Positions 1 to 12,735 are shown, counted from the first letter of the stretch. The stretch: 64,000 nt of DNA from Saccoglossus kowalevskii (GCF_000003605.2 NW_003137329.1:419948-483947), one strand, 5' to 3'. The notes: a model not told the origin generated them from the letters alone. Program-made: numbers and translations.

Positions 1-730
1 GTTACGAAGAGACTGACAGTAATCTATTTAAAGACAAGGCTATTCCGATAATGCTAGGAACCCTCCCTGAATCTGAAGATCCACAAGACCCAACTGATGC
101 ATGCGCAAGGAAGGCCGAACATTTTGGTATTTTTTATATTTTTTGAATTAAAAACGCTATTCATGAATGCTATTCTGGTCTGACAGCAGCCAACAGCTAT
201 GGCCGCTACGGATTATCTGAGCAGTGTGATAACTCGGACGCTAATCTGTTTATGCCTTCGTAAAGTCAAGCCTGACATGCCAGAACGAAAGAGCTTATCT
301 TTCATGCAGCCATGGCAATATTCACATACTTACAGCACAGTACGGTCGAGAATACAAGCACATCTGTGGTTGGCAACCTGGCTATTCTGAGCACTGCAGA
401 TTCACTACGAACACGTTCGATGAGGTGTCTGAACGATGTGAAGGCGAAGGTGATTGTGATTTCGCCAAATTTGGTCTACTATTGTGAGTAGAATAAACGA
501 TTTGTATAATTGTGTAACATTCTCAATATAGGAGAAGGTACATTGTAACAATCAACAATAACTCTATTGGTTTAGTGTCACACAAGTTTTTGAAGTCATT
601 TTACTACTCCTATACCATCATTAGAATTTTGGAATAATAATTAGAATTCTGATTTGTCATTCATTTTCTCCCTGCTTACGTATAATATCAGCTGATAATC
701 ACCAATTAGAATTAATCTACAGGTGCTTAG
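1..730 (+). pseudogene. Degenerate WSC-like/SUEL lectin copy A (exon 1-483, last exon 723-730)
   Basis: This copy closely matches exon 4 and the last exon of the intact lectin gene at 5358-8371 and enters from the left edge. It is broken. An insertion near 130-146 brings an in-frame TGA at 144-146. About 10 nt are missing near 240, which shifts the frame. Roughly 55 nt are missing near 470, removing the region before the final Tyr-Tyr-Cys of the SUEL domain. The donor GTGAGT after 483 and the acceptor plus short terminal exon (Cys-Ala-stop, 723-730) are still recognisable. Together with its 3' flank it forms a segmental duplication of 7570-9450. It could be the last exons of an upstream paralogue that has decayed. 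Confidence 0.8.
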
Positions 731-2201
731 AAATGTGGAGATAAGAAATTACCGTATAATTGCCCCATCGGTGAGTAACAATTTTCACATAATTTTTTAG
801 GCACAAAATTGACCTATGGGTTCAATTGAGTACACGTTACAGGAAAGTGGTCACCAGTGCTGTTAATTATATTCACTGTTAGTCAAAGGTGCCGATGTGT
901 TCTAAGCTGATTATGTGTTAATTGTTGGAAACACTCATTGCACACAGTAGGATTATATATAACATAGCGGAAATCATATGCAAAATCCTTAGAGGGAAAC
1001 CAAAAAATCGTCTCATGAATTGATCTCCAATCATTAAATCACAATCAAAGTTAGATTAAACCAACAAAGCAATATACACGTCACAATAAATCCACCAACA
1101 TTTGACAATGATAGAATGAGTATCAGATCGTGGTTTAACTCTACGTTTGCAATTTTCTATACAATCATAAATTAGAAGAAAACAAATTTACGCATAATCA
1201 AATATTTTAATTAAACTGCATGGACATTACGTTTGAAATTTATGGAATGTATGATTAATTTAAATCTATACTTATTATGTCTTTCCAGATGTACGATGTC
1301 AGACGGTGGCGGAAACATTGGTATACCCATTTATGTAGAATAATTATCATTTGAGTGCATACACAATAATATTATATGTAGGTGTATAAAATGTACAATA
1401 AATATAACAGTTTTAGATTACTTCCACGTGGTCCTTGTTGTGATTTGAATTAGCGCATGCGCTTCCTACACTCTATACTGCACATGCTCAGAAATGCAAT
1501 ACCAATATTTACTGCTATCCACAAACCCGTCGACGAGGGCGTAATTACTATCGCTTATCATGACATGCTAGTAAGAATAGTAATGCTTTGTTCTGATCGT
1601 CTACAAATGTATTTTAAAATTTGCTATATTCTAAATGAATTGCCACACTATCAAATTGCATTCACTCATTTACATAATTTTAAGCTCATAAAACAAATGT
1701 TAATGGTTGCATAATCAAATTCAATTTATCAACCCTTTACAAGTAAAACTACAAGTCCTGGACTTCAAGATCATTTAATTTATTCCAAACATATAACTAT
1801 TTTAACATTGACATCTATTCATTTCGAATGAGCTCAACACAGCTTTTGAAGTCTTGAATTTCTAACATGCCATTATTCAAATGTCGAACCACTTAATTTT
1901 AATATAAATATGGCACAAAATATGAAAAATATTTGTTTTAAATTTGGTATTACTCTAACACACATAAACTGTGTGACACTCAGTGTACTTATTATTGCTG
2001 CCGTGTGCGAAGGGCAGTAGAAGCATTGTAGTTACTTCTCTGTGTACGTGTTTAGATGTGTGCATGTGTGGACGTATGTGGGGCATTTAAATTCTTATGG
2101 TTAAATCTTTAAAGTACTTTGACCATTGTTGATGAAGCTTTACATAACCTTCCATCAGTTGAATGTATGGTCTTTATATACAATATTTCAAATCTTTGTG
2201 C
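731..2201. repeat. Duplicated 3' flank of the lectin unit, no gene
   Basis: Positions 484 to ~1586 align with 8111 to ~9450 downstream of the intact lectin gene. Both contain the same putative 3'-UTR splice acceptor followed by ATGTACGAT (about 1290 and 8985) and the same TACAATAAATATAAC stretch. The downstream copy has about 175 bp (9221-9397) that this copy lacks. From ~1587 on, the sequence resembles intron 1 of the intact gene (about 5470-5830), so the cluster grew by more than one round of duplication. I see no coding exon here. Confidence 0.65.
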
Positions 2202-2911
2202 ATAATGCTAGCAACCTTCCCTGAATCTGAAGATCCACAAGACCAAACTGATGCATGTGCAAATGAGGCCGACAAAACGGGAACTAGTAATTTCGGTTCC
2301 GTGCGTGCGTCAAGTTGTTTTGTCATTAGATTAATTTTGGCCTTGCCATGTTGATGTTACAGATGTTGGTCAGCAACGGCCAGCAGTCCGATTTAAAAGG
2401 TTTCAAAACACATAGATGAAGTTGACTTCGACCTTGACACTGTGTTTCCGATACTGGACATTGCATTGAAGAATGTTGTTGAAATTAGTCGTACTTGGTC
2501 AGTGCACTTTAATCCTTGTTTTTTTTGTGTGTGTTCATGTTATTTGACATACCTGGTATGAACACTATGTATCTACATAGTTGGGCGTGACCTGTATTTA
2601 AAGGGCCTTTCACCACTTGCTTTTGTAAATAACTTTCTTGAATATTGTCGAGACCAAGTTTGGTACATGACGATTAATTTGAACTGTTTCATTTCCAATG
2701 ACTTGTTTGTACTAAAACGCCTATAATTGCAATTCTTGTCTGAAAGCAGCCCACAACTATTACAGCTATGGATTATCAGATCAGTATAATAACCCGGACG
2801 CTGATAATGCCTGATCTGAGTACGTCTTTGTGAAATCAAGCCTGACATGCCAGAACGAAAGTGCTTATCTTTCGTGCAGCCATGGCAATATTCATATACT
2901 TACAACACCTG
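2202..2911 (+). pseudogene. Degenerate lectin copy B, split and LINE-truncated
   Basis: Two pieces of the WSC-like/SUEL exon survive. Positions 2202-2275 match the start of the WSC-like module (Leu-Pro-Glu-Ser-Glu-Asp-Pro-Gln-Asp). Positions 2712-2911 match its second half and the start of the SUEL domain. They are separated by ~440 bp of unrelated sequence, and the second piece has in-frame stops (for example TGA at about 2811). The copy ends abruptly at ~2911, where the 3' end of a LINE relic begins, so the LINE probably truncated it. Flanking bases at 2413-2470 and 2600-2712 are shared with copy C at 4055-4120 and 4150-4250, so B and C were duplicated together. Confidence 0.75.
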
Positions 2912-2914
2912 TTT

Positions 2915-3322
2915 GCATTATAAACACACTAAGATTTAGGTGGTAGTTTTTCACAAATGTAAATAAATTTATCAGAGTGATTCAATGAGGTAAAATTAGG
3001 ATTATCATTTTGTAAATCTGTGAAAAGTTTCTGTTTCATTTCATTGTGCTGTGGGCAGTCCATAATGTAATGGTAGTCATCCTCAACTGAGTTTTTATCA
3101 CATCTTGAAATTTTGTTTTGTGTTTGGTCTAGTATATCTCCCTTTTTCAATCATAAGTTGATGGTTACTAATTCTTAATTTACAAATATATTTCCTATAA
3201 ATTGAATTACTCACATCCATCAAATAGTTTTCCATTGTGAAGTTTGTTTTAATAAATGTCCTGTGGGTGCGACGTTTATTAATATCTTCTGAATCCGATT
3301 TTTCTGAATTAATGTCCCTCAT
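2915..3322 (-). mobile_element. LINE relic, reverse-transcriptase C-terminal region
   Basis: Two overlapping minus-strand frames join across a frameshift near 3110-3125 into one C-terminal non-LTR retrotransposon segment. It has the usual pattern Cys-Lys-Leu-Arg-Ile-Ser-Asn-His followed by Glu-Lys-Gly-Arg-Tyr, then a Cys/His motif (RCDKNSVEDDYHYIMDCP) with the characteristic spacing of the post-RT zinc-binding tail. The reading ends at 2929, next to the junction with lectin copy B, as expected for a 5'-truncated LINE whose 3' end lies at ~2915. The LINE clade (CR1, L2 or another) cannot be decided from this fragment. Confidence 0.7.
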
Positions 3323-3727
3323 CCACTTTTTGGAGTAAACATCTTCTATATTGTTCGGTTATCAGTATTGTAAGGTACAGATTTGTTAATGTCGCTGTCA
3401 CAGCGCCATCTATAGTCATGGTCACTTGTTTAAACCTATTTGTTTAAATGTACGTCTGAAAGTAATGACGGAATTATTATTGTTGTAAGGTTTTATGAGA
3501 ATGTTATAATGTAATTGTGTGTGTGTGTATTTTACAGAATCAATATTTGGAAGAAAACACCATATCCAATATTATAGTGCTACATTGTTCAAAACTATAT
3601 TACAGAGAAGACTTGCTGACTTCAATTAAATTCTTCTTTTTTGATTTTTTTATTGTACACAAACTGAAGTTTATGATAAAGATACTCAACTTTTTTCTGT
3701 GTGGGTGTATGCAACTTTATTTGTACA

Positions 3728-3829
3728 ATGATTATGTTGCTAAGTAGTGATATAGAATGTAATCCTGGTCCTACGTCAAACTGTGAAATAACAGGTCAAG
3801 GTAAATTACTGTTTTCATGTAATGACTAG
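3728..3829 (+). mobile_element. Non-LTR element ORF start with 2A-like motif (relic)
   Basis: A 33-codon frame starts ATG-ATT-ATG-TTG-CTA and reads MIMLLSSDIECNPGP before a further 18 codons and a TAG. The core D-I-E-x-N-P-G-P (3749-3772), after a short hydrophobic run, fits the 2A ribosome-skipping consensus D-(V/I)-E-x-N-P-G-P. In animals such motifs are known at the N terminus of APE-type non-LTR retrotransposon ORFs, including sea urchin and amphioxus elements. No further retrotransposon coding follows, so this is a 5' relic. It is on the opposite strand to the LINE fragment at 2915-3322, so the two come from different insertions. Confidence 0.6.
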
Positions 3830-4235
3830 TGTAACTTAAATACTTAGGTGCCACCTCTGAAGCCAGTATATGCATAATAAACAGTTTTGAAACATTGGTA
3901 TATTCAATGATTATGGATACTGCTAATTGTAACAGTGTAAGTATTGATAACACACTAAATATGGGACATATTGTATTTTAAAACCTATCCTAACATTCAA
4001 AATCAAATCATTTTGGCTTTACTCCATGCACATCAATTTCGGGATGCCTTGCTGAAGTTGACTTCGACCTTGACACTGTGTTTCAGATATTGCACATTGC
4101 ATTGGAAAATGTTTTTGAAAGAGCTCATACTTGATCATTGCACTGTAAATTACTTGAATGTTGTCAAACCAGGTTTGGTACATAAAGATTAATTTCAATT
4201 GTTTGAACAGGAACTGTGTCATTTTCAATGACTTG

Positions 4236-4503
4236 TATGTATTAAAACAGCCATGAACGCTATGCTGGTATGAAAGCAGCCGACAGCTATTACCGCTACG
4301 GATTATCACATCAGTTTGATAACCGCAACACTGATAATGATCGATCTGTTTATGGCTTTGTGAAATCAAGCCTGACATGCCAGAACGAAAGAGCTCATCT
4401 TTCATGTATCCATGGCAATATTCACATACTTACAGCACAGCACGGTCAAGGATGCGGACACGGTTGGCAACCTGGCTACCCTGAGCACTACAGTTTTTTC
4501 TGA
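4236..4503 (+). pseudogene. Degenerate lectin copy C, truncated
   Basis: The sequence matches the second half of the WSC-like module and the first half of the SUEL domain of the intact gene. The frame is open from 4270 to 4503 and keeps Leu-Thr-Cys, Leu-Ser-Cys and the HGNIHILTAQ strand. The Tyr-Gly-Arg sugar-binding motif is changed to His-Gly-Gln, and the frame stops right after Tyr-Pro-Glu-His. The N-terminal half and the last third of the SUEL domain are absent. There is no exon acceptor or signal-peptide exon of its own. Confidence 0.75.
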
Positions 4504-5357
4504 AAGTGAGTATTGCATTTGCAGTTACTATTCCGTGAACCTTGCTGGTTATGTGTTTTGTGGGAGAAACAGCCATACACTACGTTACTTAAAATGAATG
4601 AATATACGACGGGGAGACGATTTTATTTGGGGTATCCAACAATGTCTAATAATACAACGCCATGAGCGTATGACAATGTTCCGAGCACTCTTTCTTTTCT
4701 TAAATCTTGTTGCCATTTATCTATAATGATTAGGGCAAAACAAGGGCATAGCACATTCCAATTCATAACACAATTTTAAGCAATTTTCTCAATCATTTGA
4801 ATAATCAAAATCAGGTTAGTGTGGGGTGTTATGCACAGCTAGATGTGTCGTGGTAACAATGAATGTGAAAGATATTTCTAATGGCACACTTTGTGGCGAG
4901 GCTGGGTTGTTTACATTTAGACATATTGATCGAGAATTGATTTGTGACATACGCCTCTTTGGAAGTTGTCGATTCATATACATTTGTGATATATAAATTG
5001 CAACAGAGAACATAATTGATCTTTGGAACTACGTTGCAGGATTATGTGATTAACTTCCTATCATAATATCGGCATCAGAATGTCTGTCCGAATTCATTTT
5101 TTTGTCGAATAAGACTGTTACACATTCACCAAATACATAAAACCATCCCTTATTGTGGTCACCCTCCAGATCTGATTTGCACTTGAACTCGTACTCTACC
5201 GATTATGAGCGCAAAACAACACCACTCTGTCAATGATCAAATGAGCTATTTTACTTCATATTGTACATTGGAATTGATAAACATAAGTATACACTCCGTA
5301 CATATGGTTTATATATATTCGTTTATTAACACATATGTGCCATACTTTTTCACAGCC

Positions 5358-8300
5358 ATGAAAACATTGATTTTCTTATTACTGGCAGTAGTACCTGCAC
5401 TATGTGAGTTGGACGGTAAGTTAACATTGATTTCACACATGTTTTTTAAAACAATGTTTGCATAATCTAATCATTTATTTTCATTCAAGTGAAACTACAA
5501 GTCCTGGACTTAAAGACTTTATTCCAAATACATAGAGTAATTGCAACATTGACAACTTATTTTATTTCCACCACTGACTTATTTATTTATGCTAATGAGC
5601 TGTTAAGTGAATAGTATATTCACCTAACCCATGAAATCACGTGAATCTACCCTGCCAAGAATATTAATGTAATACACATTACCTCTAAATTGAGGTTTCT
5701 TGCGATGGAGCGCTTCCGTGGCCAATCACATCGTCGATAATGTTTTGTTCTTCAAATGTATTTTAAAAATTTGCTATATTTTAAATTAATGATCATATTA
5801 TTAAAATGCATTCACTAATTTACATAAATGTAAGGTCACAAAAGAAAATTGTACAACCACTTAAAAAAAGTATATATTGTTTGAAAACTTAGAGTATGTT
5901 GCGGTCGGATGTTATTACGAAGACTTGGATGACAGGGCGATTCCCATTAGTATTGGTGGACGGCTCCCGAACGACCTCACACCAGAGCAGTCAATTCGCA
6001 AATGTGCCAAGAAGATCCACCGACGGAATGATGCTTTTGAAATATTCGCTTTGAAGGCAAATCGTAAGTGTTTCTCAGGTCTGACTGCAGCCGATACCTA
6101 TGCCAAACATGGGCCATCGAATGACTGTAGTATATCCGCTGATGGTGATCGATCGTCCAGGTCTGTTTTTGCCTTTGTCAAAACCAGTGTAACATGCCAA
6201 CAAGAAATGATGAATCTCACCTGTGACCATGGCAGAATTCAGGTTGTTTCTGCAACCTATGGACGTGGCGATGGGCTGGGTGAGGAATGTGGTGACCAGG
6301 GTGAGGAATCCACCGAGTGTTTCGCAACCGACACCTTAGACATAGTGAAAGATTTATGCAATGGCAAAAAAACATGTACTAAGAACACCGTCATGGCTGT
6401 ATATGGCGACCCCTGCCCTGATGCTCCAAAACATCTCGTTGTTCGTTATTATTGTGAGTATATATTCCGTATATATCAAGGTTGTATTTAAAATGTTAAG
6501 TTATCTCATTATAATAGATGGCATGATGATATGAGCGATGTATAAAATATATTTTTTTTCTTTTTCACTCCATTTTTTTCATTCGTTTCATGTACATTCA
6601 CCGTTTTTAAACTTTAAAAAGTCGTCTTCGCACAGCGTGCGTGCGAAACTTATGATAATAAACAAGTTGTTTACACGCGTTGTATACGTCGATTTCAACC
6701 AATCACTGATTTTATATATTACTTCATTTATACAGGTGGTCAACCCTGGTTTCCAAAATACGGTATGTTTGTCTTTTTTTTGAGAAGGGGAATCTAATGT
6801 GTATAATGTATACAAGGCTGTTATCAGGTGCATTTCAAGTGCAACAGAACAACTGATCTTGTCTCAAAATATTGTCCTATTTCGAAGAGTGTATTTCATT
6901 CTATGGCCATTTGACAATCGATTCGCACAGTTGAACGGACATAAGTGATTTCAAGTTTTTTAGACACACAGCGGTAACTTCTTGATGTGCTGAATACGGC
7001 TTTTGGAGACCTGAATTGTTTGCATTTTATTATTGAAATGTATAGCCACTTAATGTTAATGTAAATATGATATTATATTTGAAAACTATTTTTTTAAATT
7101 CGGTGTGACATTTTGCTTTGCACTCACAAGGATTATTTCCATATAATACTTCTACTGGTTAGTGCTCTGATGAAGACAGTGTGCTGAATATAGGAATAAT
7201 GCCAAAATATCATAATAGTATATTCTAACGTTAGGAAGATATAATGCAGTAGCGGATATCGAATAAATAGCATACATGTTATCGATAGTTCACGTGTAGG
7301 TCATTTTAGGTTTAACCATAAAATATATTTGTATACACTTATCTTAGCTTCTTTTGTGGGGTGTGTCTTTTTCCATTTCACATCCTTTTTCCATTATGGG
7401 TTTTATTGTTCCTTCATCTGATATACCTAATATAATTAGAGGGATGTCGTTGTTGTGATGTAGGATTTAAATATAATATGTGTTTTTGCATTTTTGTTGA
7501 AAACAGTTCACCACATGTTGATAATATTCTCTAATTTATTTAAATTATGCTTACCGCGAATTAGTTTTGCTTGGATGTTACGAAGAGACTGACAGAAATC
7601 AATTGGAAGAGAAGGCTATTCCGAAAATGCTTGGAACCCTCCCTGAATCTGAAGATCCACAAGACCTAACTGATGCATGTGCAAAGAAGGCCGACAAATT
7701 TGAAATTTTTGGTATTAAAAACGCCTATAAATGCTATTCTGGTCTGACAGCAGCCGACACCTATGACCGATACGGATTATCAGATCAGTGTGATAACCCG
7801 GACGCTGATAATGCCCGATCTGTTTATGCCTTCGTGAAATCAAGCCTGACATGCCAGAAGGAAAGAGCTTATCTTTCGTGCAGCCATGGCAAGATTCACA
7901 TACTTACAGCACAGTACGGTCGAGGATACAAGCACGTGTGTGGTTGGCAACCTGGCTACCCTGAGCACTGCAGATTCACTACAAGCACGCTTGATGAGGT
8001 GTCTGAACGATGTGAAGGCAAAAGTGATTGTGAATTCAACACAGTCTTCGCCATATATGGTCTACCATGTCCCTCTGACATCAACAAATACCTTGATATC
8101 AGCTACTATTGTGAGTAGAATAAACTATTTGTATAATTGTGTAACATTCTCTAAAATCAATATAGAAGAAGCTACATTGTAACAATCAACAATAACTCTA
8201 TTTGTTTTAGTGTCACGTGAGCTTTTATTTGACTACTCCTATAGCAACATTTTAAGTTTGAAATAATAATCGCTTCCATGGCTAAAATACTGATTTGTCA

Positions 8301-8371
8301 TTCGTTTACTCACTGTTTACGTGTGATATCAGCTAATAGTCACCAATTTGAATTTATCTACAGGTGCTTAG
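5358..8371 (+). CDS. Secreted tandem WSC-like/SUEL (rhamnose-binding type) lectin, 5 exons, 399 aa
   Basis: Exons: 5358-5415, 5893-6453, 6736-6762, 7565-8110, 8364-8371 (1200 nt, frame kept at every junction). Exon 1 encodes a signal peptide (MKTLIFLLLAVVPALCELD). Exons 2 and 4 are symmetrical phase 1-1 modules of 187 and 182 codons. Each has an N-terminal Cys-rich WSC-like half (Gly-Cys-Tyr, then Cys-Tyr/Phe-Ser-Gly) and a C-terminal SUEL/galactose-binding lectin half (Leu-Thr-Cys to Tyr-Tyr-Cys). Module 1 keeps both SUEL signature motifs, Tyr-Gly-Arg and Asp-Pro-Cys; module 2 has Tyr-Gly-Arg but Leu-Pro-Cys. Exon 3 is a 9-codon linker that completes the final Cys of module 1; exon 5 supplies Cys-Ala-stop. 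The product is probably secreted and binds rhamnose- or galactose-type glycans, as in innate immunity or egg lectins; this is inferred from the family. It is the only intact member of the cluster. Confidence 0.85.
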
Positions 8372-9092
8372 AAATGTGAGGACCAGAAATTACCGTATAA
8401 TTGCCTCATCGGTAAGTAACAGACAACAATTTTCAAACATTTTAGGGTCTGGGTTTCTTTATTTAGACACAAAAATAACCAATGAGTTCAATTGAGCGGC
8501 GTGTTTCAGCTGATGTATGGCACAGTACATGTTACAGAGAAGTGGTCACCACTGCTGTTAATTATATTCACTGTTAGTCAAAGGTGCCGATGTGTTCTAA
8601 GCTGATTATATGTTAATTGCTGGAAACATTCATTGCGCACAGTCGGATTACATTTAACATAGCGGAAAACCATATAACGTATCCTGAGAGGGAAACCCAA
8701 AACTCGCCCCTTGAATTTATCTCCAATCATTAAATTAAAATCAAAGTTAGATTAAACCAACAAAGCATTATATACGTTTAAAAAACTCCACCAACATTTG
8801 CCAATGATAGAGTGAGTATCAGATCGTGGTTTAACTCTACGTTTGCAATTTTCTATACAATCATAAATTAGAAGAAAATAAATTTACGCATAATCAAATA
8901 TTTTAACTAAACTGCATGGACATTACGTTTGAAATTTATGGAATGTATGATTAATTTAAATCTATACTTATTATGTCTTTCCAGATGTACGATATCAGAT
9001 AGTGGTGGAAACATTGGTATACCCCTTTATGTAGAATAATTATCCTTTGAGTGCATACGCAATAATATTATATGTAGGTGTATAAAATGTAC

Positions 9093-9098
9093 AATAAA
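9093..9098 (+). terminator. Candidate polyadenylation signal of the lectin gene
   Basis: AATAAA lies ~720 bp after the stop. A possible 3'-UTR intron (donor GGTAAGT near 8410, acceptor TTCCAG near 8984) would bring it much closer in the mature mRNA. The same arrangement is kept beside pseudogene copy A. Confidence 0.4.
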
Positions 9099-9449
9099 TA
9101 TAACAATTTTAGATTACTTCCACGCGGTCCTTGTTGTGATTTGAATTAGCACATGCGCTTTGTACACGCTGTATTGCATATGCTCAGAAATGCAATTCTC
9201 GTATTTACGGCTTTCCACAAGATAGTATTGTTAGAGATCTCACATCACACGTGTTATATTCAACGCAATGTTTACCATAATATATTTACACTAACAAGAC
9301 TGCAGCTATAATTCTGGGGCGCCATCTGTTGGTCGTAATATATCGAGGAGTGTTATTACACGGTTGGCAAAGTCACGCAAACAGCGTCCAATTGCACCCA
9401 TCTGTGAGGGCGCAATAACTAGCCCTGACTATGTCAGGCTAGTAAGAAT

Positions 9450-12050
9450 GGTTTTATTGCAGGATTCGATAGACTATCATGGCACATTATGTATGAACTA
9501 CTCAATGATATAGAATGGAATGCTAAAAACTAATCAATGTGCTGTGGTTTCTGTGTGATGAGAAAGGTCTTTGGTAGCAATGTGTAATTCACCTCGTTAA
9601 TGAGTACTTAAAGTAGTTGCACGTGTATTAATCTAAAATGTTTTATGGTGGTAGAACCAGAATAACTTATGTATTTGGAATATCAACGCTATGTCATACA
9701 AAAATCTCCAATTGAATGAATGAATTAATGAATGATATTGAAATAATCTAATAGTCGTTATACGCGCCTGATATTGTAGTGCTTATAAAACAATTATTTA
9801 GCTTCAAGTGATTCTGTAGATTGTTAACACTAATTGTAGACTAAAGTAGTCAATGAAAAATGGAATCAAAATCATGGAATCGAAAAGTTTACAACTGATG
9901 CTGGTGCAGTCATTGTAAATGTAAAAGAATTTCAGAAAATATACCATATGTGACTACTGCAACAAGTAGTCCTTTATTCAAGCTTAAACGTACCGCAATC
10001 ACGGCCAGTCTTACTGAGTATTGTGTTAGATAAGGGCTCGTCTAATTAACTAAAGCTATTCTACATCGGAATAACAAAGTTGTTGGGCGTGATTGTTTAT
10101 TCAAGTTACGGTAGGAGAATATACGCACATGGCCGAAGTATTAGTGTTATTCGTCACTGAATCATTGATGTCAAAATATATTCACCATAATATACAAGAA
10201 CCTTTTCTAAGTTGTTAACCACACTCCAGGGTTAATCTTCAATTTTTACCAAGATTACACCCGATTACTATATGCATTTCCATACACGACAGGCTTATAT
10301 TGCGAGTAACATGGTTCATAGAACTTTCATAATAGAGATAATTGTTTCCGTGTTTTTTTGTTTTGTTTTTTGTAAAATCAATCTACAAAATATCTAATTA
10401 CAGATACATAATACTGATTCAAATTTGTTGTTGGTGACATGGTACGTTATTACACGTCAAATTATTCATATGGATAAATATGGCCAAGTGTTTACGTTAT
10501 CCCATCGGTAGTCATTTTATTGCCATTATTTATCAATATTGTTTTACATGACAGGGGATATTTCTCGTTATGGGATCATTGAAAGCTCATCTGTTTTGTT
10601 TATTCCGTTTAGTTTGCTTAGAATCACTATTTAAACAAGTTGAACAGAATCATGAATACATTTTGTACATGGAATAACAAATAGAAAGAATCGTCCGGTG
10701 ATCACTGTGTCGTCTCCAAGGTTACAGTTGTGACGAAGCATTTATAGAAGGCGGAATTTGATACGTCAAACAGAATCCACAAACAAACAAGATCCTCTCT
10801 GATTGGTCTGACTGTTAGGATTGAGTAGCCAATCAGATACAATCTTATAAGTAGCTTCGTATTGACTTCAAATATGAGCTTATCGCAATCTTACAATGGT
10901 AGTCATATATTTCAAAGATCACAATTACTGAGAACGTTTTTTTTTTTTCGAAATTGTATAGATGCCTTTTTTTAAACCCGTACTTAATCATTCTATTTAT
11001 TTCGCTGGTTCCCGTCGTCCCTTGCGAATGGCAAGTAGTACGCAGGTAACTAGTAATTGCCATTTTGTTCCACTTGGCCGTGATTCCGGCCCAAAATCAC
11101 TTGACTACGTGACGTAATTTGAATATTCGTTTTCTGTAAACAAGTCTGAAGACTTGCCCATCATTCTGACTGGTCAGACTTACATATTTAAGATGTTCCT
11201 TGCATTTATCGCTGTTTCTGTGCAAATTTATACCAAAAGAAACAGGTTTTTATTCGCCAGACCTTCGAGAGTAAAAGGAACCCCCTGCTTTCCGGCCCGA
11301 GTCTAAACGCTGACGCCAAGCAACTAGAAAGTGACTGACCAATCAGAATGCCGTAACCGTTAGTAGTTACCGGCCTCTTGTGGCTTTGTGCGTCATGACA
11401 CTTGAGGCGGGATGTTTCAAGCATTTCCATGAAGTGTGAATGAAATATTACATTTACGAACACTTACATACCGACTATCTTCGTATGAGAAGTCAAGCTT
11501 CCTGATAATGAATAAAACGACATCGGAAGCATTAATACCAGCCTGATTGTTACACAAATCTAGTAAATGGAGATAAACACCAACAAATACCAAGCACGTA
11601 TATTTTCTGTATTAGTAGTGATGTGTTGTGCCTAATTCCATTGCGAACTGTTGTGTAATATACTTACGTCTTATTCTCCGCCGTTAGAAATTCAACCGAA
11701 ATGAACTCACCTTTGTGCAAAGAAAAAATATTAATCAGACAAGTATTATCCGAGAATTCAAAGGAGTGTATAAATCTCACGCAGAATTGTGAGGGCGCCA
11801 CCCAGCTATAATTTAAGGTAAAACTACAGTCCCTTTAAAAGAACTTTGGTAAAACTAACCATAACTTTATGAACGCATTCTAGCATGGCGATAGTCTCAG
11901 GGTGCACCTCGCATATTAAACGTCATTTTTCATAGTGTGAAAAACAGAACAGCGTTGCACTGTGGTATGTAAAGTTTCTATGACAGAATCAATAAAATAC
12001 GGTGTATAAAGCGATTTTAATTAAAATACGTATAGCAAATAATTACGAAG
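9450..12050. other. Intergenic, no gene recognised
   Basis: Apart from the short dispersed repeat at 10785-10866, I see no family-recognisable coding exon, RNA gene or complete mobile element. Short open frames here have no splice context or compositional support. Confidence 0.5.
10785..10866 (+). repeat. Dispersed ~85-bp CCAAT-palindrome repeat, copy 1
   Basis: It shares CTGATTGGT, CTGTTAGG, GTAGCCAATC and a 3' GTATTGACT-like tail with copies at 18101-18178 (minus) and 58864-58943 (plus). The core is an imperfect palindrome with ATTGG and CCAAT facing each other. Confidence 0.6.
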
Positions 12051-12052
12051 AT

Positions 12053-12600
12053 TCATCTATTAACACAGTTTCGTATTCGACGACATTTTTCTTCTCTTTG
12101 GTTGTATTCTTTTTCTTGTTTGATTTTAGTTCCATGTTTTCGCACTACTTCTGTACCATTATGTACGTCCTTAGATTCATCTCCCGAGTTTGTTGACAAT
12201 TCGTCCAACACTTCGTCATTGACCTTCGGTTCTATGCGCAGACATAATTGAAAATTATCAATCATATAGTATTGACGATACAGAATAAGTAATAAATATA
12301 TTTATATTGTCAAATATTAGTATAACATAATTAACGATAACCCGTGCTTACCAAAAACACGTATACATTTTTCGTCACAAAATATAGGTGGCAAGTCGTT
12401 ATTCCTAATTTACCGGCGTCTTCTCTACAAATTCTACACTCAATTTACTGAATAGAACGACGAGTTTACTTGCATTACTAAACATTTGTAGAGAGAACAT
12501 GATGTGTAATGACAGTCGCACGTCATCCGTGATATTATCAAAGTAATTACTGTGTCTAAAAATACTGTGCTTCGCTGTACAAGTAATACTCAAATTATTT
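12053..12600 (-). other. Two orphan minus-strand ORFs, possible exons of an unknown gene
   Basis: ORF 12405-12593 (62 codons) has a protein-like composition, and a possible donor follows its Thr-Pro codons (GTAAAT near 12418). ORF 12053-12265 is acidic and lysine-rich in the style of a disordered tail, with a possible acceptor near 12235. The phases I can assign do not join cleanly, I recognise no domain, and no upstream exon was found. Either a decayed gene or chance open frames would explain them. Confidence 0.2.
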
Positions 12601-12735
12601 CCAAACGGACGTTTTAAACGTGTACTGAATAAAGATTCAATCTCAATGACTGACGCAGTTTAGGTCATAACTATGCTTGGGGCAAGTATGAGCTTCTTTC
12701 AACAAACATTGTGTCTGCAAAAACAACATTGCTTA

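Noticed and set aside
7886-8182. 98-codon frame inside the lectin exon
   Set aside because: Out-of-frame shadow of the SUEL module of exon 7565-8110.
11206-11463. 85-codon minus-strand frame
   Set aside because: No recognisable domain, start context or neighbours; likely chance.
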